Below, in pieces: positions 51,198-59,429 of a stretch of DNA of 64,000 nt. Under the pieces are notes generated by a model. It searched no databases. It had not been told where the DNA came from and worked only from the letters and a program-made list of their open reading frames with translations. Both the position numbers and the translations under genes were made by a program. Within the stretch, counting starts at the first letter, position 1. The number at the start of each line of letters is the position of its first letter. The DNA comes from Alphaproteobacteria bacterium (lineage in GTDB: Bacteria > Myxococcota_A > UBA796 > GCA-2862545), in contig JACKEO010000001.1 of the NCBI GenBank assembly GCA_020632955.1, positions 124,001-188,000 of the forward strand. The letters run 5' to 3'.

Positions 51198-52280
51198 GTG
51201 CGACGCGACGCCCTCGAGCTGGACGGCACCCCGCTGTCCTCGCCCTACCGTCCTCCCCTCTCCCTCGGCGACGTGGAGGCCATGCGCCTGCTCCTCGCGG
51301 GCGGCTCGGTGGTGGACTGGCACAAGGCCGCCTTCGACACCCTCGACGACGTGGACCAGCTGCTGCGGCTCCACCTGCTCGAGCCAGGCGATCCCTTCGA
51401 CGACGCCCGTCTGCGCTACCTCTTCACCGAGGCCGTCGCCTACGTGGAGGAGTACCTGCGCCTGCGCGTGCCCCCCAAGGTGCGCGAGGTGGCCGACGTG
51501 CGGGAGCTCTTCCTGCGGGCCTCCGACGTGCGCGGCTTCCGGCGCACCCAGGTGCTGTCGTGCATGGTGCTGAAGCTGATGCACGTGATGCAGCACCTGG
51601 AGGCGGCCGACCTGCGCCTGCGCATGCCGCTGTCGGACAACGCCCTGCTCGACCTGGCCGCCCGCCGCATCGGGGCCGCGGCCGATCGCATGCGGGCCGA
51701 CGGCGTGCCGCTGGTGGCCTTCTACGGCAGCCGCAAGACCCGCACCGCGGTGATCACGAAGCTGCTGTGCAAGCGCGACGACGTGGCCACCCGGGTCTTC
51801 GACAAGCTGCGCTATCGGGTGCTCGTGCCCGAGCCCGAGGATCTGGCCACCGCCCTGACCTGGCTCGTGCGTCACCTGGTGCCCTTCCACATGGTGGTGC
51901 CCGGCCAGTCCCACAACAACCTGCTGGACCCCGACGAGATCACCGCGCGACTGGAGCCCACCCTGCGCGACGCCATCCAGCCGCTGGTGGACGACCCCGT
52001 GCGCAGCGAGGCCCGCACGAACGAGTTCAGCGGCGAGACCTACCGGATGATCAACGTGGTGGTGGACCTGCCCGTGCGCCTGCCCGACCACGCCCTGCCC
52101 GCCGGGCCGCAGGTGAGCCAGGGTCGTGTGGTGCACGTGGTGGTGGAGTTCCAGCTCGCGGACGTGGCCACCGACCAGGCCAACGAGGCCGGCGAGAACG
52201 CCCACGAGCACTACAAGCGTCGGCAGCACGAGCGCGTGCGACGCCGGCTCACGCGCGGGGTCTACACCCCGGAGGGCTGA
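51198..52280 (+). CDS. TIGR04552-like protein with RelA/SpoT-synthetase-like motifs
   Basis: 360 residues, GTG after CCGGAG. I recognise the deltaproteobacterial TIGR04552-type family by PPLSLGDVEAMRLLLAGGSVVDWH and SHNNLLD; it has no known function. Reading it against (p)ppGpp synthetases, the same motif order appears: YGSRKTRTAVITKLL (179-190, like R.K...SI..K), VFDKLRYRVLV (200-210, like the metal-Asp DxxxxR segment), GETYRMINVVV (279-289, like gYxSlHt), VVEFQL (315-320, like EVQIRT) and ENAHEHYK (333-340, like AAHW.YK). A divergent alarmone-synthetase-type nucleotidyl/pyrophosphoryl transferase is my inference. The gene tail overlaps the convergent phosphatase by 19 bp. Confidence 0.82.
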   Translation: MRRDALELDGTPLSSPYRPPLSLGDVEAMRLLLAGGSVVDWHKAAFDTLDDVDQLLRLHLLEPGDPFDDARLRYLFTEAVAYVEEYLRLRVPPKVREVADVRELFLRASDVRGFRRTQVLSCMVLKLMHVMQHLEAADLRLRMPLSDNALLDLAARRIGAAADRMRADGVPLVAFYGSRKTRTAVITKLLCKRDDVATRVFDKLRYRVLVPEPEDLATALTWLVRHLVPFHMVVPGQSHNNLLDPDEITARLEPTLRDAIQPLVDDPVRSEARTNEFSGETYRMINVVVDLPVRLPDHALPAGPQVSQGRVVHVVVEFQLADVATDQANEAGENAHEHYKRRQHERVRRRLTRGVYTPEG

Positions 52281-52729
52281 CCCTCCCAGCGGGCGAGCCA
52301 CGCGTCCAGGGCGGTGTCGAGCAGCCGGTAGACGTGCTCGAAGCCGTCGGCACCGCCGTAGTAGGGGTCGGGCACGTCGCCGCCGCCCGTGGGGGCCAGC
52401 GCCAGGTGCAGCCGGTCCCGGAGCGCCGGTGGACAGCGGAGCTGCAGGTCGGTGAGGTTGGACTGGTCCATGGCGAGGATCCAGCGGAACCGCTCGAAGT
52501 CCTCCGCCGCCACCTGACGCGCCGTGAGCGGGCAGAGCGCGTCGTGGCGCGCCAGCACCTCGAGGGTGCGCGGATCCGCCGGACGGCCGACGTGCCACCC
52601 GGCGGTGCCGGCGGAGTCCACCGTGTAGGCCTCCGTGAGCCCACGGGCGCGCAACCGTGCGCGCAGGATCCCCTCGGCCATGGGGCTGCGGCAGATGTTC
52701 CCGAGGCAGACGAGCAGCACGGACGTCAT
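52262..52729 (-). CDS. low-molecular-weight protein-tyrosine phosphatase
   Basis: 155 residues. The P-loop VCLGNICRSP has nucleophile Cys8 and Arg14; the general-acid loop is VPDPYYGG with Asp121. HVGRPADPRTLEVLARH is the typical 'D.R' segment. Cytosolic; it removes phosphate from tyrosine (or arginine) residues. In many bacteria it partners with BY-kinases of polysaccharide export, but none is nearby. Confidence 0.95.
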   Translation of the reverse strand: MTSVLLVCLGNICRSPMAEGILRARLRARGLTEAYTVDSAGTAGWHVGRPADPRTLEVLARHDALCPLTARQVAAEDFERFRWILAMDQSNLTDLQLRCPPALRDRLHLALAPTGGGDVPDPYYGGADGFEHVYRLLDTALDAWLARWEGQPSGV

Positions 52730-52781
52730 GGGCGACCTCGACCAGAAGCGAACAGGACGGACGGGTCCCGCTTGGACGGTC

Positions 52782-52787
52782 TATGGT
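52782..52787 (+). promoter_or_regulatory. -10-like element TATGGT
   Basis: TCTATGGTGG lies 38 bp before the GGDEF-EAL gene's ATG in the divergent gap. TAnnnT class. Confidence 0.4.
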
Positions 52788-52825
52788 GGTCTGGGGCGCT
52801 CCGTCCCCCACTCCCCCCGCACGCC

Positions 52826-54853
52826 ATGACCACTCAGGGCCACGAGTCGATCTGCGTCCTCGTCGTGCACCACGACGAGCCCGCCGCCGTGCAGCTCGCC
52901 CAGATGCTCCGCGCGGAGTCGCCGCGTTTCGTGGTCACGATGGCCTCCCGGCTCGACGCCGACGAGGCCTTTGCCCTGTCGGGGTCCGTGGACGTGGCCC
53001 TGCTGCCCCCCGACGCCGACCTCGGCCTGATGCGGGTCTTCCAGGGGGAGGACACGCCCTGCGCGCTGCTCTGGACCGAGCAGCCCGATCCGGCCCTCGA
53101 GCGTCTCGCGGCGCGCCTGCAGCTCGACGGCACCTCGCCGGTGGCCCCCCGCTCGGCCGTGGAGGCCGCGCTCGCGCGGGCCCTGGCGCAGCGGGCCCGC
53201 ACCCACCCGGGCGACACCAGCCGCGACACCGAGGTGTCGGCCCGCTGGCTGTGGGACGGCGTCACGCGCCACATCCGGCTCGACGCGCACGCCTCCCTCC
53301 CGGTGGTGCGGGAGCGCCTGCGCGCCCTGCTCGCCCGCGACGTGGACGCCGTGCTCGCGCGCGAGGTCGCCAGCTTCCACCACGAGCACGAGATCGTCGC
53401 GGACGGCCTGTCCACCACGATCCGCATCCAGGGCACGCGTCGCCTGGGCCCCCGCGGGGAGGCCATGCTGCGGGGGATGATCACCGTGGTGCCCACGCAC
53501 GCGGTGGTGCGGCGCGGCGACGCCGACCCGCTCACCGGCCTGCCCGGGCGCGCCAGCTTCCTGGACGCCCTCGAGGTGGCGCAGGAGCGCGCGCGGCGCG
53601 GGGGGCGCACCTACGCCGTGCTCTGCCTCGACCTCGACAACCTGCGGGCGATCAACGAGGGCTTCGGCCACCACGTGGGCGACCGACTGCTTCGCTGGAC
53701 CACCGAGCGCCTGCTGGAGGTGGTGCCGGATCGGATGGTGGCCCGTCTGGGGAACGACGAGTTCGCCGTCCTGCTGCCGGCCGACAGCGCCGAGCCCCCC
53801 GAGGTGCAGGGCAAGATCATCCTCGGTGCGCTCAGCCAGGCGGTGTCGCTCGACGACCACCTCGTGTACCCGAGCGCCAAGGCGGGCCTGGCGGTGGCCG
53901 ACGCCGAGACCCCCGACGTCGATGCGCCGCTGCGCGATGCCCAGTCGGCCCTGGCCCAGGCCAAGATGACCTCGGGGTCGCGCCTGGTGCGCTTCAATGG
54001 CGCGCTGAGGGCGCAGCACCTCGCGCTGCTCCAGCTCGACCGCGACCTGCGCCACGCCGTGGCCACCGACCAGCTCCGCCTGCACTACCAGCCCATCGTG
54101 GGCCTCGTGGACGGGCGGGTGCAGGGGCTGGAAGCGCTGCTGCGGTGGCCCCACCCCGACCGCGGCTGGGTCTCGCCGAGCGAGTTCGTCCCCCAGGCCG
54201 AGCGCAACGGGCTCATCCACCCCATCGGCGAGACCGTGCTCACCCGCGCCTGCGCGATGCTCGTGCGCCTGCGGGCCGGCGCGGGCGTGCTCCGCGAGGG
54301 CTACGTCAGCGTGAACCTCGCCGCCCCGCAGGTCTACCAGCGCGATCTGGTGGCCCAGGTGCGCGCGGCCCTGTCGAGCTCGGGCCTGCCCGCCTCGGCC
54401 CTGCGGCTGGAGCTCACGGAGTCCGCCGCCATGGCCGAGGGCGAGCGCGCGGTGGAGGTGCTCAGCCAGCTGCGCGAGCTCGGGGTGCGGCTCGTCATCG
54501 ACGACTTCGGCACCGGGTACTCCTCGCTGCACTACCTGGCGCGCCTCCCGGTCGACGAGCTGAAGATCGACAAGTCCTTCGTCCGCGGCATCGGCACCGA
54601 CGACCGCAAGACACGGGTGGTGTCGACCATCGCCGACCTCGCGTCCAGCCTCGAGCTCCGCGTCGTCGCCGAGGGCGTCGAGACCCAGGCCCAGGTGGAG
54701 GTGCTCCGGCAGCTGGGCGTCGACGCTGCGCAGGGCTTCCTCTTCGGGCGCGCACAGGCGGAGGAGGATCTCTTCGCCGATCTGGCCGCGCTCACGGGCT
54801 CCGACGGCAGCGCACCCACCGCCGGCGGGGCCACCGCCAGCCGAAGCCACTAG
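52826..54853 (+). CDS. GGDEF-EAL protein with degenerate GGDEF, likely c-di-GMP phosphodiesterase
   Basis: 675 residues. Residues 8-125 resemble a response-regulator receiver without the usual phosphoacceptor pattern; 137-225 may be PAS-like. The GGDEF domain (about 232-395) has RLGNDEF at 307-313 in place of GGDEF, so cyclase activity is doubtful. The EAL domain (about 405-655) is intact: EAL (436-438), SVNLAA, ELTES, DDFGTGYSSLHYL, LKIDKSFV, AEGVET. The degenerate GGDEF may bind GTP and regulate the EAL domain. Cytosolic; upstream of the Nfu-like gene by 16 bp. Confidence 0.93.
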   Translation: MTTQGHESICVLVVHHDEPAAVQLAQMLRAESPRFVVTMASRLDADEAFALSGSVDVALLPPDADLGLMRVFQGEDTPCALLWTEQPDPALERLAARLQLDGTSPVAPRSAVEAALARALAQRARTHPGDTSRDTEVSARWLWDGVTRHIRLDAHASLPVVRERLRALLARDVDAVLAREVASFHHEHEIVADGLSTTIRIQGTRRLGPRGEAMLRGMITVVPTHAVVRRGDADPLTGLPGRASFLDALEVAQERARRGGRTYAVLCLDLDNLRAINEGFGHHVGDRLLRWTTERLLEVVPDRMVARLGNDEFAVLLPADSAEPPEVQGKIILGALSQAVSLDDHLVYPSAKAGLAVADAETPDVDAPLRDAQSALAQAKMTSGSRLVRFNGALRAQHLALLQLDRDLRHAVATDQLRLHYQPIVGLVDGRVQGLEALLRWPHPDRGWVSPSEFVPQAERNGLIHPIGETVLTRACAMLVRLRAGAGVLREGYVSVNLAAPQVYQRDLVAQVRAALSSSGLPASALRLELTESAAMAEGERAVEVLSQLRELGVRLVIDDFGTGYSSLHYLARLPVDELKIDKSFVRGIGTDDRKTRVVSTIADLASSLELRVVAEGVETQAQVEVLRQLGVDAAQGFLFGRAQAEEDLFADLAALTGSDGSAPTAGGATASRSH

Positions 54854-54869
54854 GCGCGAGGAAGGCCCC

Positions 54870-55703
54870 GTGGGGGTGTGGACGGCACTCAAGGCGGCCC
54901 TCGGGCTGGAGCGCGACCCGGAGCTGGCGCCGCTGGGTCCGCTTGCGCTCACGCCTGGCGCCGCCGAGGCCCTCGCGAGCCTGCCGCCCGACCGGTCGGC
55001 GCACCTGGCGCTCCTGCCGGTGCGTGGAGGCTGGCTGGTGCAGGTCACCGACGGCGACTTCGCCACGCCGCACCCCGCCTTCGAGGGCCTGCCGCTCGTC
55101 GCCCGCGACGAGGACGTCCACCGCCTCCACGGGCTCCAGCTCGACCACGTCGACGGGCGATGGCGCGTCGTCGCCCGCGTGCGCCTGCGGGCGCGGGAGA
55201 CCCCCAACCCCGATGGCCGCCTCTACGTCACCGACCGCGTGCTCTGCGCCGGCCGGGCCTTCTTCGCCGCCGGGGCGGCCTCCCCCCCGCTCGTGGAGGA
55301 CCTGCTCGCGCGTGCCGATGTGCTGTCGGTGCTCGTGCGCGATCACACGCTCACCGTGCAGCGCAGCCCCGGCGCGCCCTGGGACCCGTTGGACGCTGCC
55401 GTGACCGCCGCCGTGCGCCAGCACGTGCTCGCGGCCGGATCGCCCCTGACCCCGCGGGAGGTGGGCGACCGGGACGCCCTGGAGCGCGCCGTGTGGGAGG
55501 TGCTCGAGCACGAGGTGCTGCCCGGCATCCACCGGGACGGCGGCGACCTCGAGCTGCTGGAGGTGCGGGACGGCGTGGCACGGGTGCACCTCACGGGCGC
55601 CTGCGTCGGCTGCCCGGCCTCCACGCTCACGCTGCAGCACGGCATCGCGCGGGCGCTCCTCGCCGCCTTCCCCGGTGAGGTGGAGCGCGTGGAGCAGGTC
55701 TGA
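54870..55703 (+). CDS. Nfu-type Fe-S cluster carrier with extra N-terminal domain
   Basis: 277 residues from GTG with GAGGAAGG upstream. The C-terminus (about 205-277) is the NifU C-domain with HRDGGDLELLEV and the cluster-binding CVGC of GACVGCPAS. Residues 105-185 (RETPNPDGRLYVTDRVLC and onward) match the Nfu N-terminal domain. Residues 20-105 resemble an A-type (IscA/HesB) fold without the cysteines. Such fusions deliver 4Fe-4S clusters to client enzymes. Candidate clients in the window are QueE and the radical SAM protein; that is inference. Confidence 0.87.
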   Translation: MGVWTALKAALGLERDPELAPLGPLALTPGAAEALASLPPDRSAHLALLPVRGGWLVQVTDGDFATPHPAFEGLPLVARDEDVHRLHGLQLDHVDGRWRVVARVRLRARETPNPDGRLYVTDRVLCAGRAFFAAGAASPPLVEDLLARADVLSVLVRDHTLTVQRSPGAPWDPLDAAVTAAVRQHVLAAGSPLTPREVGDRDALERAVWEVLEHEVLPGIHRDGGDLELLEVRDGVARVHLTGACVGCPASTLTLQHGIARALLAAFPGEVERVEQV

Positions 55704-55720
55704 TCGGTGCCGGGGGCGCG

Positions 55721-56449
55721 CTACGGCAGGGTGGCGCGCACCGCGTGGGCGACGAGCGCCACGAGGCGCGCCACCTGGTCCGGATCGGCGAGCAGATCGT
55801 TGCGGATCTCGAGCTCGATGGCCCGCCGTCCGTGACGACGCGCGTGGAGCTGGGGGCTGTACATCAGGCCCTCGAGCCCCGACCACGGCTCGTTCGGACG
55901 CACGTCGTAGCCGTGCCCGTCGAGCAGCTCGAGCCAGGCCGCGCCGAGGTCGGTGTCGTCCTCGAAGAGCACGCCCACCTCCACCGCACGCGGCGCGCCC
56001 TCGTACAGCGGCGTGTAGCTGTGCAGCCCGAGCACCGCGGCGCCGGGCGCCTGGGCGACCGCGGCGTCGCAGGCGGCGTGGTAGGGCGTGTAGAAGCGCT
56101 CGATGCGCTGGGCACGTTCGGCGGCGTCGAGGCCCGTGTTCAGGTGCACGGGCGCTCCGTCCGCCACGTCCCGGAACAGCGTGGGGGCGTCGAGAGGCCG
56201 GTTCGGGTCCACCAGCAGCCGGGAGAACCGCGACAGCACCGCGGGCGCGCCCAGCTCGGCGGCCAGCGCGCGCGCGAACGGGGCGATGCCGAGATCGAAG
56301 GCCCAGTGGGTCCCGGCGAGGCGCGCATCCTCCTCGGGCCAGGCGTAGGGCGACGGCAGCCGCTCGCTGGCGTGCTCACACGTGAGCACCACCGCGGGCG
56401 ACGTGCCCGTGGCGGGGATCCACTCGACGGCGTCGTGGTCAGGCAGCAT
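55721..56449 (-). CDS. N-formylglutamate amidohydrolase-like protein
   Basis: About 242 residues from ATG with GGGAGGG upstream; a GTG at 56485 overlapping the previous stop would add 12. Family motifs: VVLTCEHASERLP, then THWAFDLGIAPFARALA, SRLLVDPNRP, RIERFYTPYHA, LGLHSYTPLYEG and AIELEIRNDLL. The canonical enzyme releases formate from N-formylglutamate (histidine degradation). With no hut genes nearby, it may act on another N-acyl substrate. Confidence 0.88.
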   Translation of the reverse strand: MLPDHDAVEWIPATGTSPAVVLTCEHASERLPSPYAWPEEDARLAGTHWAFDLGIAPFARALAAELGAPAVLSRFSRLLVDPNRPLDAPTLFRDVADGAPVHLNTGLDAAERAQRIERFYTPYHAACDAAVAQAPGAAVLGLHSYTPLYEGAPRAVEVGVLFEDDTDLGAAWLELLDGHGYDVRPNEPWSGLEGLMYSPQLHARRHGRRAIELEIRNDLLADPDQVARLVALVAHAVRATLP

Positions 56450-56481
56450 GCCACCCTCCCGGGAGGGGCCGCGGCCCGCGC

Positions 56482-56883
56482 TCACTGGTCGTCGTCTTCT
56501 TCCTCGTCGTCGAAGGCGATGATCGTGGCGCCCGAGCTGCGGCGCTGCGGCGCCGGCGAGAGCGGCGCGTCGCCGAGCGCGGCCGGCCGGTGGGGCTCGG
56601 GCGCAGGGCGCGGCGGCGTGGGCGGCGTGGAGACCACCACGGTGGGGAGCTCGTCCTCGGAGAGGCCGTCATCCATCGGAGGCAGGCTGGCCGGACGGCC
56701 CGCGACGGGGGCCCGCGCAGGACCGCCTCCGCCAGGGTTCACCGGCGCACGGCCGGTGCTGCCACCCTCCTGCGGCTGACGTCGCAGGACCATGACCAGC
56801 ACCACACCCAGGATCACCGCCGCGGCGAGGCAGAGCAGCCCCGCGAGGGCGACGAGCAGGTAGGCGGTCAGGCTGTCATCCAT
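56482..56883 (-). CDS. single-pass membrane protein with acidic tail
   Basis: 133 residues, ATG after GGGGAG. One helix (about 6-33, LTAYLLVALAGLLCLAAAVILGVVLVMVL), then a P/G/A-rich linker ending in the very acidic FDDEEEDDDQ. No family recognised. It overlaps or abuts the amidohydrolase gene. Preceded by a 159-bp gap with no clear feature. Confidence 0.68.
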   Translation of the reverse strand: MDDSLTAYLLVALAGLLCLAAAVILGVVLVMVLRRQPQEGGSTGRAPVNPGGGGPARAPVAGRPASLPPMDDGLSEDELPTVVVSTPPTPPRPAPEPHRPAALGDAPLSPAPQRRSSGATIIAFDDEEEDDDQ

Positions 56884-57042
56884 CGTGTCTCCCCGTGGCG
56901 GCGTCCGCTATCCGAGCCGGCGAGAGGGAGCCATACTCCCGCAACGCGCTGTTCCGGTCAATGCATCCTGCACCGACCGGGCCACGCGTGGCCAGCATGC
57001 CGTGTGGGCCCCTCTCCCCGGCACCGCGCACGCCCCTCGCCA

Positions 57043-57759
57043 TCAGGCGGCCCGAGGGTCGATGTCGAGGGAGGCGGCGGCCCCGGTGTAGACCTGCAGG
57101 AGCAGGCCCAGCGCCGCCAGGCCCACGAGCAGGGGCAGCGAGGTGGCCATGCCCAGCGACCAGCACACCGCCAGCGCCCCCACGGTGGGCGTGGTGAGAC
57201 GGGGCATGCTCTCGAACACCCAGGGCAGCACGACGGCCAGCACGCCCGCGACGGCCCAGGGCACCCACGGGGGCGTGACGCTGCCGAAGGCGGTGAGGCC
57301 GGCGAGCGACAGCGCGAGACCCACCAGCACCCCGACGAAGGCGAGGCCGAGGCGGAGGTTGAGCCGCTCCGCCCACAGCACCCCCGCGGCGCCCAGCGCG
57401 AGCACCCCGGCGGCGGCCGTGGGGACCGCGTAGCGCTCGGGAGGACCGAACGCGGCGAGCACCCCGGCGGCGAGCAGGGTGCCCGAGATCGCCGATGCCA
57501 GACGCGGTGCGTCGCGCCCGAAGGAGGCGCCGCGCGCGAGGAGCGCCAGGCCGGCGAGCGCGACGAGCAGACGCACCGACCAGGGCGCGACGCCCACGTC
57601 GAGGTGGAAGCCCCCTGCCACGGTGGACCATGGCTCCTGGAGGGCGTCCCACAGGCCCTGCGGGCCGGAGGCCACGACCTCGTCGGCTCCGGTGGCGACG
57701 ACCTCGTGCGCTGCCGCGGCGGCATCACCGGCGTCGGGCGTGGCGGGCTGCGCGCTCAC
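57043..57759 (-). CDS. polytopic membrane protein
   Basis: 238 residues from GTG overlapping the previous stop (GTGA). A soluble Ala-rich N-terminus (1-55) is followed by six or seven hydrophobic helices. No family recognised and no conserved polar residues stand out. Last gene of the exbB-exbD transcript. Confidence 0.72.
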   Translation of the reverse strand: MSAQPATPDAGDAAAAAHEVVATGADEVVASGPQGLWDALQEPWSTVAGGFHLDVGVAPWSVRLLVALAGLALLARGASFGRDAPRLASAISGTLLAAGVLAAFGPPERYAVPTAAAGVLALGAAGVLWAERLNLRLGLAFVGVLVGLALSLAGLTAFGSVTPPWVPWAVAGVLAVVLPWVFESMPRLTTPTVGALAVCWSLGMATSLPLLVGLAALGLLLQVYTGAAASLDIDPRAA

Positions 57760-58064
57760 CGGACCCGCACGATCTCGTCACCCTCGAACCAGTAGAGGGT
57801 GGCCCCCGGACGGGCGAGGCCGAGCTCGTCGGCCGCGAGGCGCTCCACCTGGAGGTGGTCCGTCTTCTGGCGCTGGATCTCGAAGAGGCGACGATCGTTG
57901 GCGACATCGGCCTCGGCCCAGCGCTGCTGCGACACGTCGGCCTCGCGCTCCAGGCGCCACACGTCGCGCGCTCCCCCCTCCCCGAAGATGGTGAAGCCGA
58001 TGATCCCCACGATGAAGACGAAGGGTCCGCTCAGCACGAGGATGTGTCGGGTGCGGGCGTCCAC
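57756..58064 (-). CDS. FtsB/DivIC-like single-pass protein
   Basis: 102 residues: one N-terminal helix (HILVLSGPFVFIVGIIGFTIF), a charged coiled-coil-like stretch (WRLEREADVSQQRWAEADVANDRRLFEIQRQKTDHLQVERL), then a short ARPGATLYWFEGDEIVRVR ending. That order (TM helix, coiled coil, 'E.ARpGE.vy') is the septum-formation-initiator layout, here with GATLYWF in place of GE. A division role is possible but unproven; the context is ExbB/ExbD. Confidence 0.7.
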   Translation of the reverse strand: MDARTRHILVLSGPFVFIVGIIGFTIFGEGGARDVWRLEREADVSQQRWAEADVANDRRLFEIQRQKTDHLQVERLAADELGLARPGATLYWFEGDEIVRVR

Positions 58065-58079
58065 GGCGTCTCCGCGGTC

Positions 58080-58085
58080 ATCCTA
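58080..58085 (-). promoter_or_regulatory. -10-like element TAGGAT
   Basis: Read on the minus strand, GGTAGGATGA lies 15 bp before the GTG of the FtsB-like gene in the 39-bp gap after exbD. It could give a separate, very short-leadered transcript. Confidence 0.4.
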
Positions 58086-58103
58086 CCCCGCGATCGCCGC
58101 GGT

Positions 58104-58541
58104 TCAAGGGCCTTCGTCCTCTCCCCCGCCGGCCTCGCCGGCCCCGGCCTCGGTGGCGATGGCGATGCGCTCCAGCCCCAGGGTGCGCGCGAGGTCCATC
58201 ACGGTGACCACGCGCCCGTGCGGCACCCCCTGATCCGCCTTCAGGATGACGAGCGTGCCGCGATCACGCTCCGCGGCGCGGCGGAGGCGGAGGCGGAGCT
58301 CGGCGAGGTCCACCGGCTCCTCGTCCACGGCCACGCTGCCGTCGGCGCCGATCCACACGCTGACGTCGTCGCGCTCGGCGAGGACCTCGTCGGTGCTCGC
58401 ACGCGGCAGCTCCACCTCGAGCCCTGGCGCGGACACGAAGGTGGTGGAGACCATGAAGAAGAGGACGAGCTGGAAGACGATGTCGATCATCGGCGAGACG
58501 TCGATGATCGGATCCGGGCGGCGCAGGCGGGCGAAGCGCAC
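58104..58541 (-). CDS. exbD: ExbD/TolR-family protein
   Basis: 145 residues from GTG. One membrane helix with the proton-relay Asp in PIIDVSPMIDIVFQLVLFFMV, then a periplasmic domain (LEVELPRASTDE, LVILKADQGVPHGRVVTVMDLAR). Works with ExbB as the PMF motor for TonB- or Tol-like transport. Starts 2 bp after exbB. Confidence 0.94.
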   Translation of the reverse strand: MRFARLRRPDPIIDVSPMIDIVFQLVLFFMVSTTFVSAPGLEVELPRASTDEVLAERDDVSVWIGADGSVAVDEEPVDLAELRLRLRRAAERDRGTLVILKADQGVPHGRVVTVMDLARTLGLERIAIATEAGAGEAGGGEDEGP

Positions 58542-58543
58542 GC

Positions 58544-59173
58544 TCAGCCCTCGGCGGCCACGGGCAGCGGCTCGCCCGGGTCGAGCAGATCGAGGACGGT
58601 GCTCGCGACCTCCTCGAGCTCGAGGAGCATGGCGTCGACCCGCGAGAGCACGTAGCGGTTGGCGATGAGCGTGGGGATGGCGACGGAGAGACCCGCGAAG
58701 GTGGTGATCAGCGCCTGGCTGATGCCACCCGCGAGGCTGCCGACGTTGCCGAGCCCCTCGGACTGGATCACCTGGAAGGTGAGGATCATGCCGCCCACCG
58801 TGCCGAGCAGGCCGAGCAGCGGGCTGATCGCCGCGATGGTGCCGAGCACGGGCACGAAGCGCTCCATGTCGGCCGCCTCGCGCCGTCCGACCTCCTCCAG
58901 GCGTTCACGGATGCGCGCCCGCGGGTGCCCCTGGAGCTCCAGGGCGGACTCCAGCACCCGCGCCGCCGCGACCGGGTGGGTGCGGCACCGGGTGGTGGCG
59001 TCGTCGAGCCTGCCCTGCCGGACCAGCTCCACGACCTCGACGCAGAAGGCACGGGGCACCACCCGACCGCGCCGCAGCGACCAGAGGCGCTCCAGGAAGA
59101 CCGCGACCGCCATCAACGAGCAGGCCGCGATCGGGATCATCACCGGACCGCCGGCCACCAGGTACGCGAACAC
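58544..59173 (-). CDS. exbB: ExbB/TolQ/MotA-family proton channel protein
   Basis: 209 residues from GTG after GGAGG. Three helices: 8-27, about 108-135 (FVPVLGTIAAISPLLGLLGTVGGMI) and about 147-172 (SLAGGISQALITTFAGLSVAIPTLI). The conserved LGLLGTVGGM and the Thr/Ser line of the pore are present. Forms the stator with ExbD. No tonB gene is in the window, so the output partner is unknown. Confidence 0.94.
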   Translation of the reverse strand: MFAYLVAGGPVMIPIAACSLMAVAVFLERLWSLRRGRVVPRAFCVEVVELVRQGRLDDATTRCRTHPVAAARVLESALELQGHPRARIRERLEEVGRREAADMERFVPVLGTIAAISPLLGLLGTVGGMILTFQVIQSEGLGNVGSLAGGISQALITTFAGLSVAIPTLIANRYVLSRVDAMLLELEEVASTVLDLLDPGEPLPVAAEG

Positions 59174-59288
59174 CGGGCCTCCGCCATCCCCGAGGGACAG
59201 CCGGACCTAACCGATCCGCGCGCCGCACCGTGGCACCACGACATCGATGTCAGGCCCGGCCCCCAGAGGACGTGCCAGGAACACGACG

Positions 59289-59331
59289 GCGTCCCGATTC
59301 TGGAACGACCGAGGTTCCAGAATCGGGACGC
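59289..59331. other. perfect 18-bp hairpin in the exbB/sigma-factor gap
   Basis: Arms 59289-59306 (GCGTCCCGATTCTGGAAC) and 59314-59331 are perfect complements around a 7-nt loop. It is flanked by no T-tract and lies 136 bp before the sigma-factor ATG and 115 bp before exbB. It may be a regulatory RNA structure or a regulator site. Confidence 0.6.
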
Positions 59332-59413
59332 GGGGCCGGGACACGCGGACGAGCCGGCCCAAGGTGGGCCTCGTTCCGACCTTCCCGGCACCTGCCGTCA
59401 CGACGCGTCAGGT

Positions 59414-59429
59414 TGGCACGACACATGCT
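59414..59429 (+). promoter_or_regulatory. sigma-54-type -24/-12 promoter
   Basis: TTGGCACGACACATGCTT matches the RpoN consensus TGGCAC-N5-TTGCW, with GG at 59415-59416 and GC at 59427-59428, exactly 12 bp apart. Predicted initiation is near 59440, 27 bp before the sigma-70-family ATG. Confidence 0.6.
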
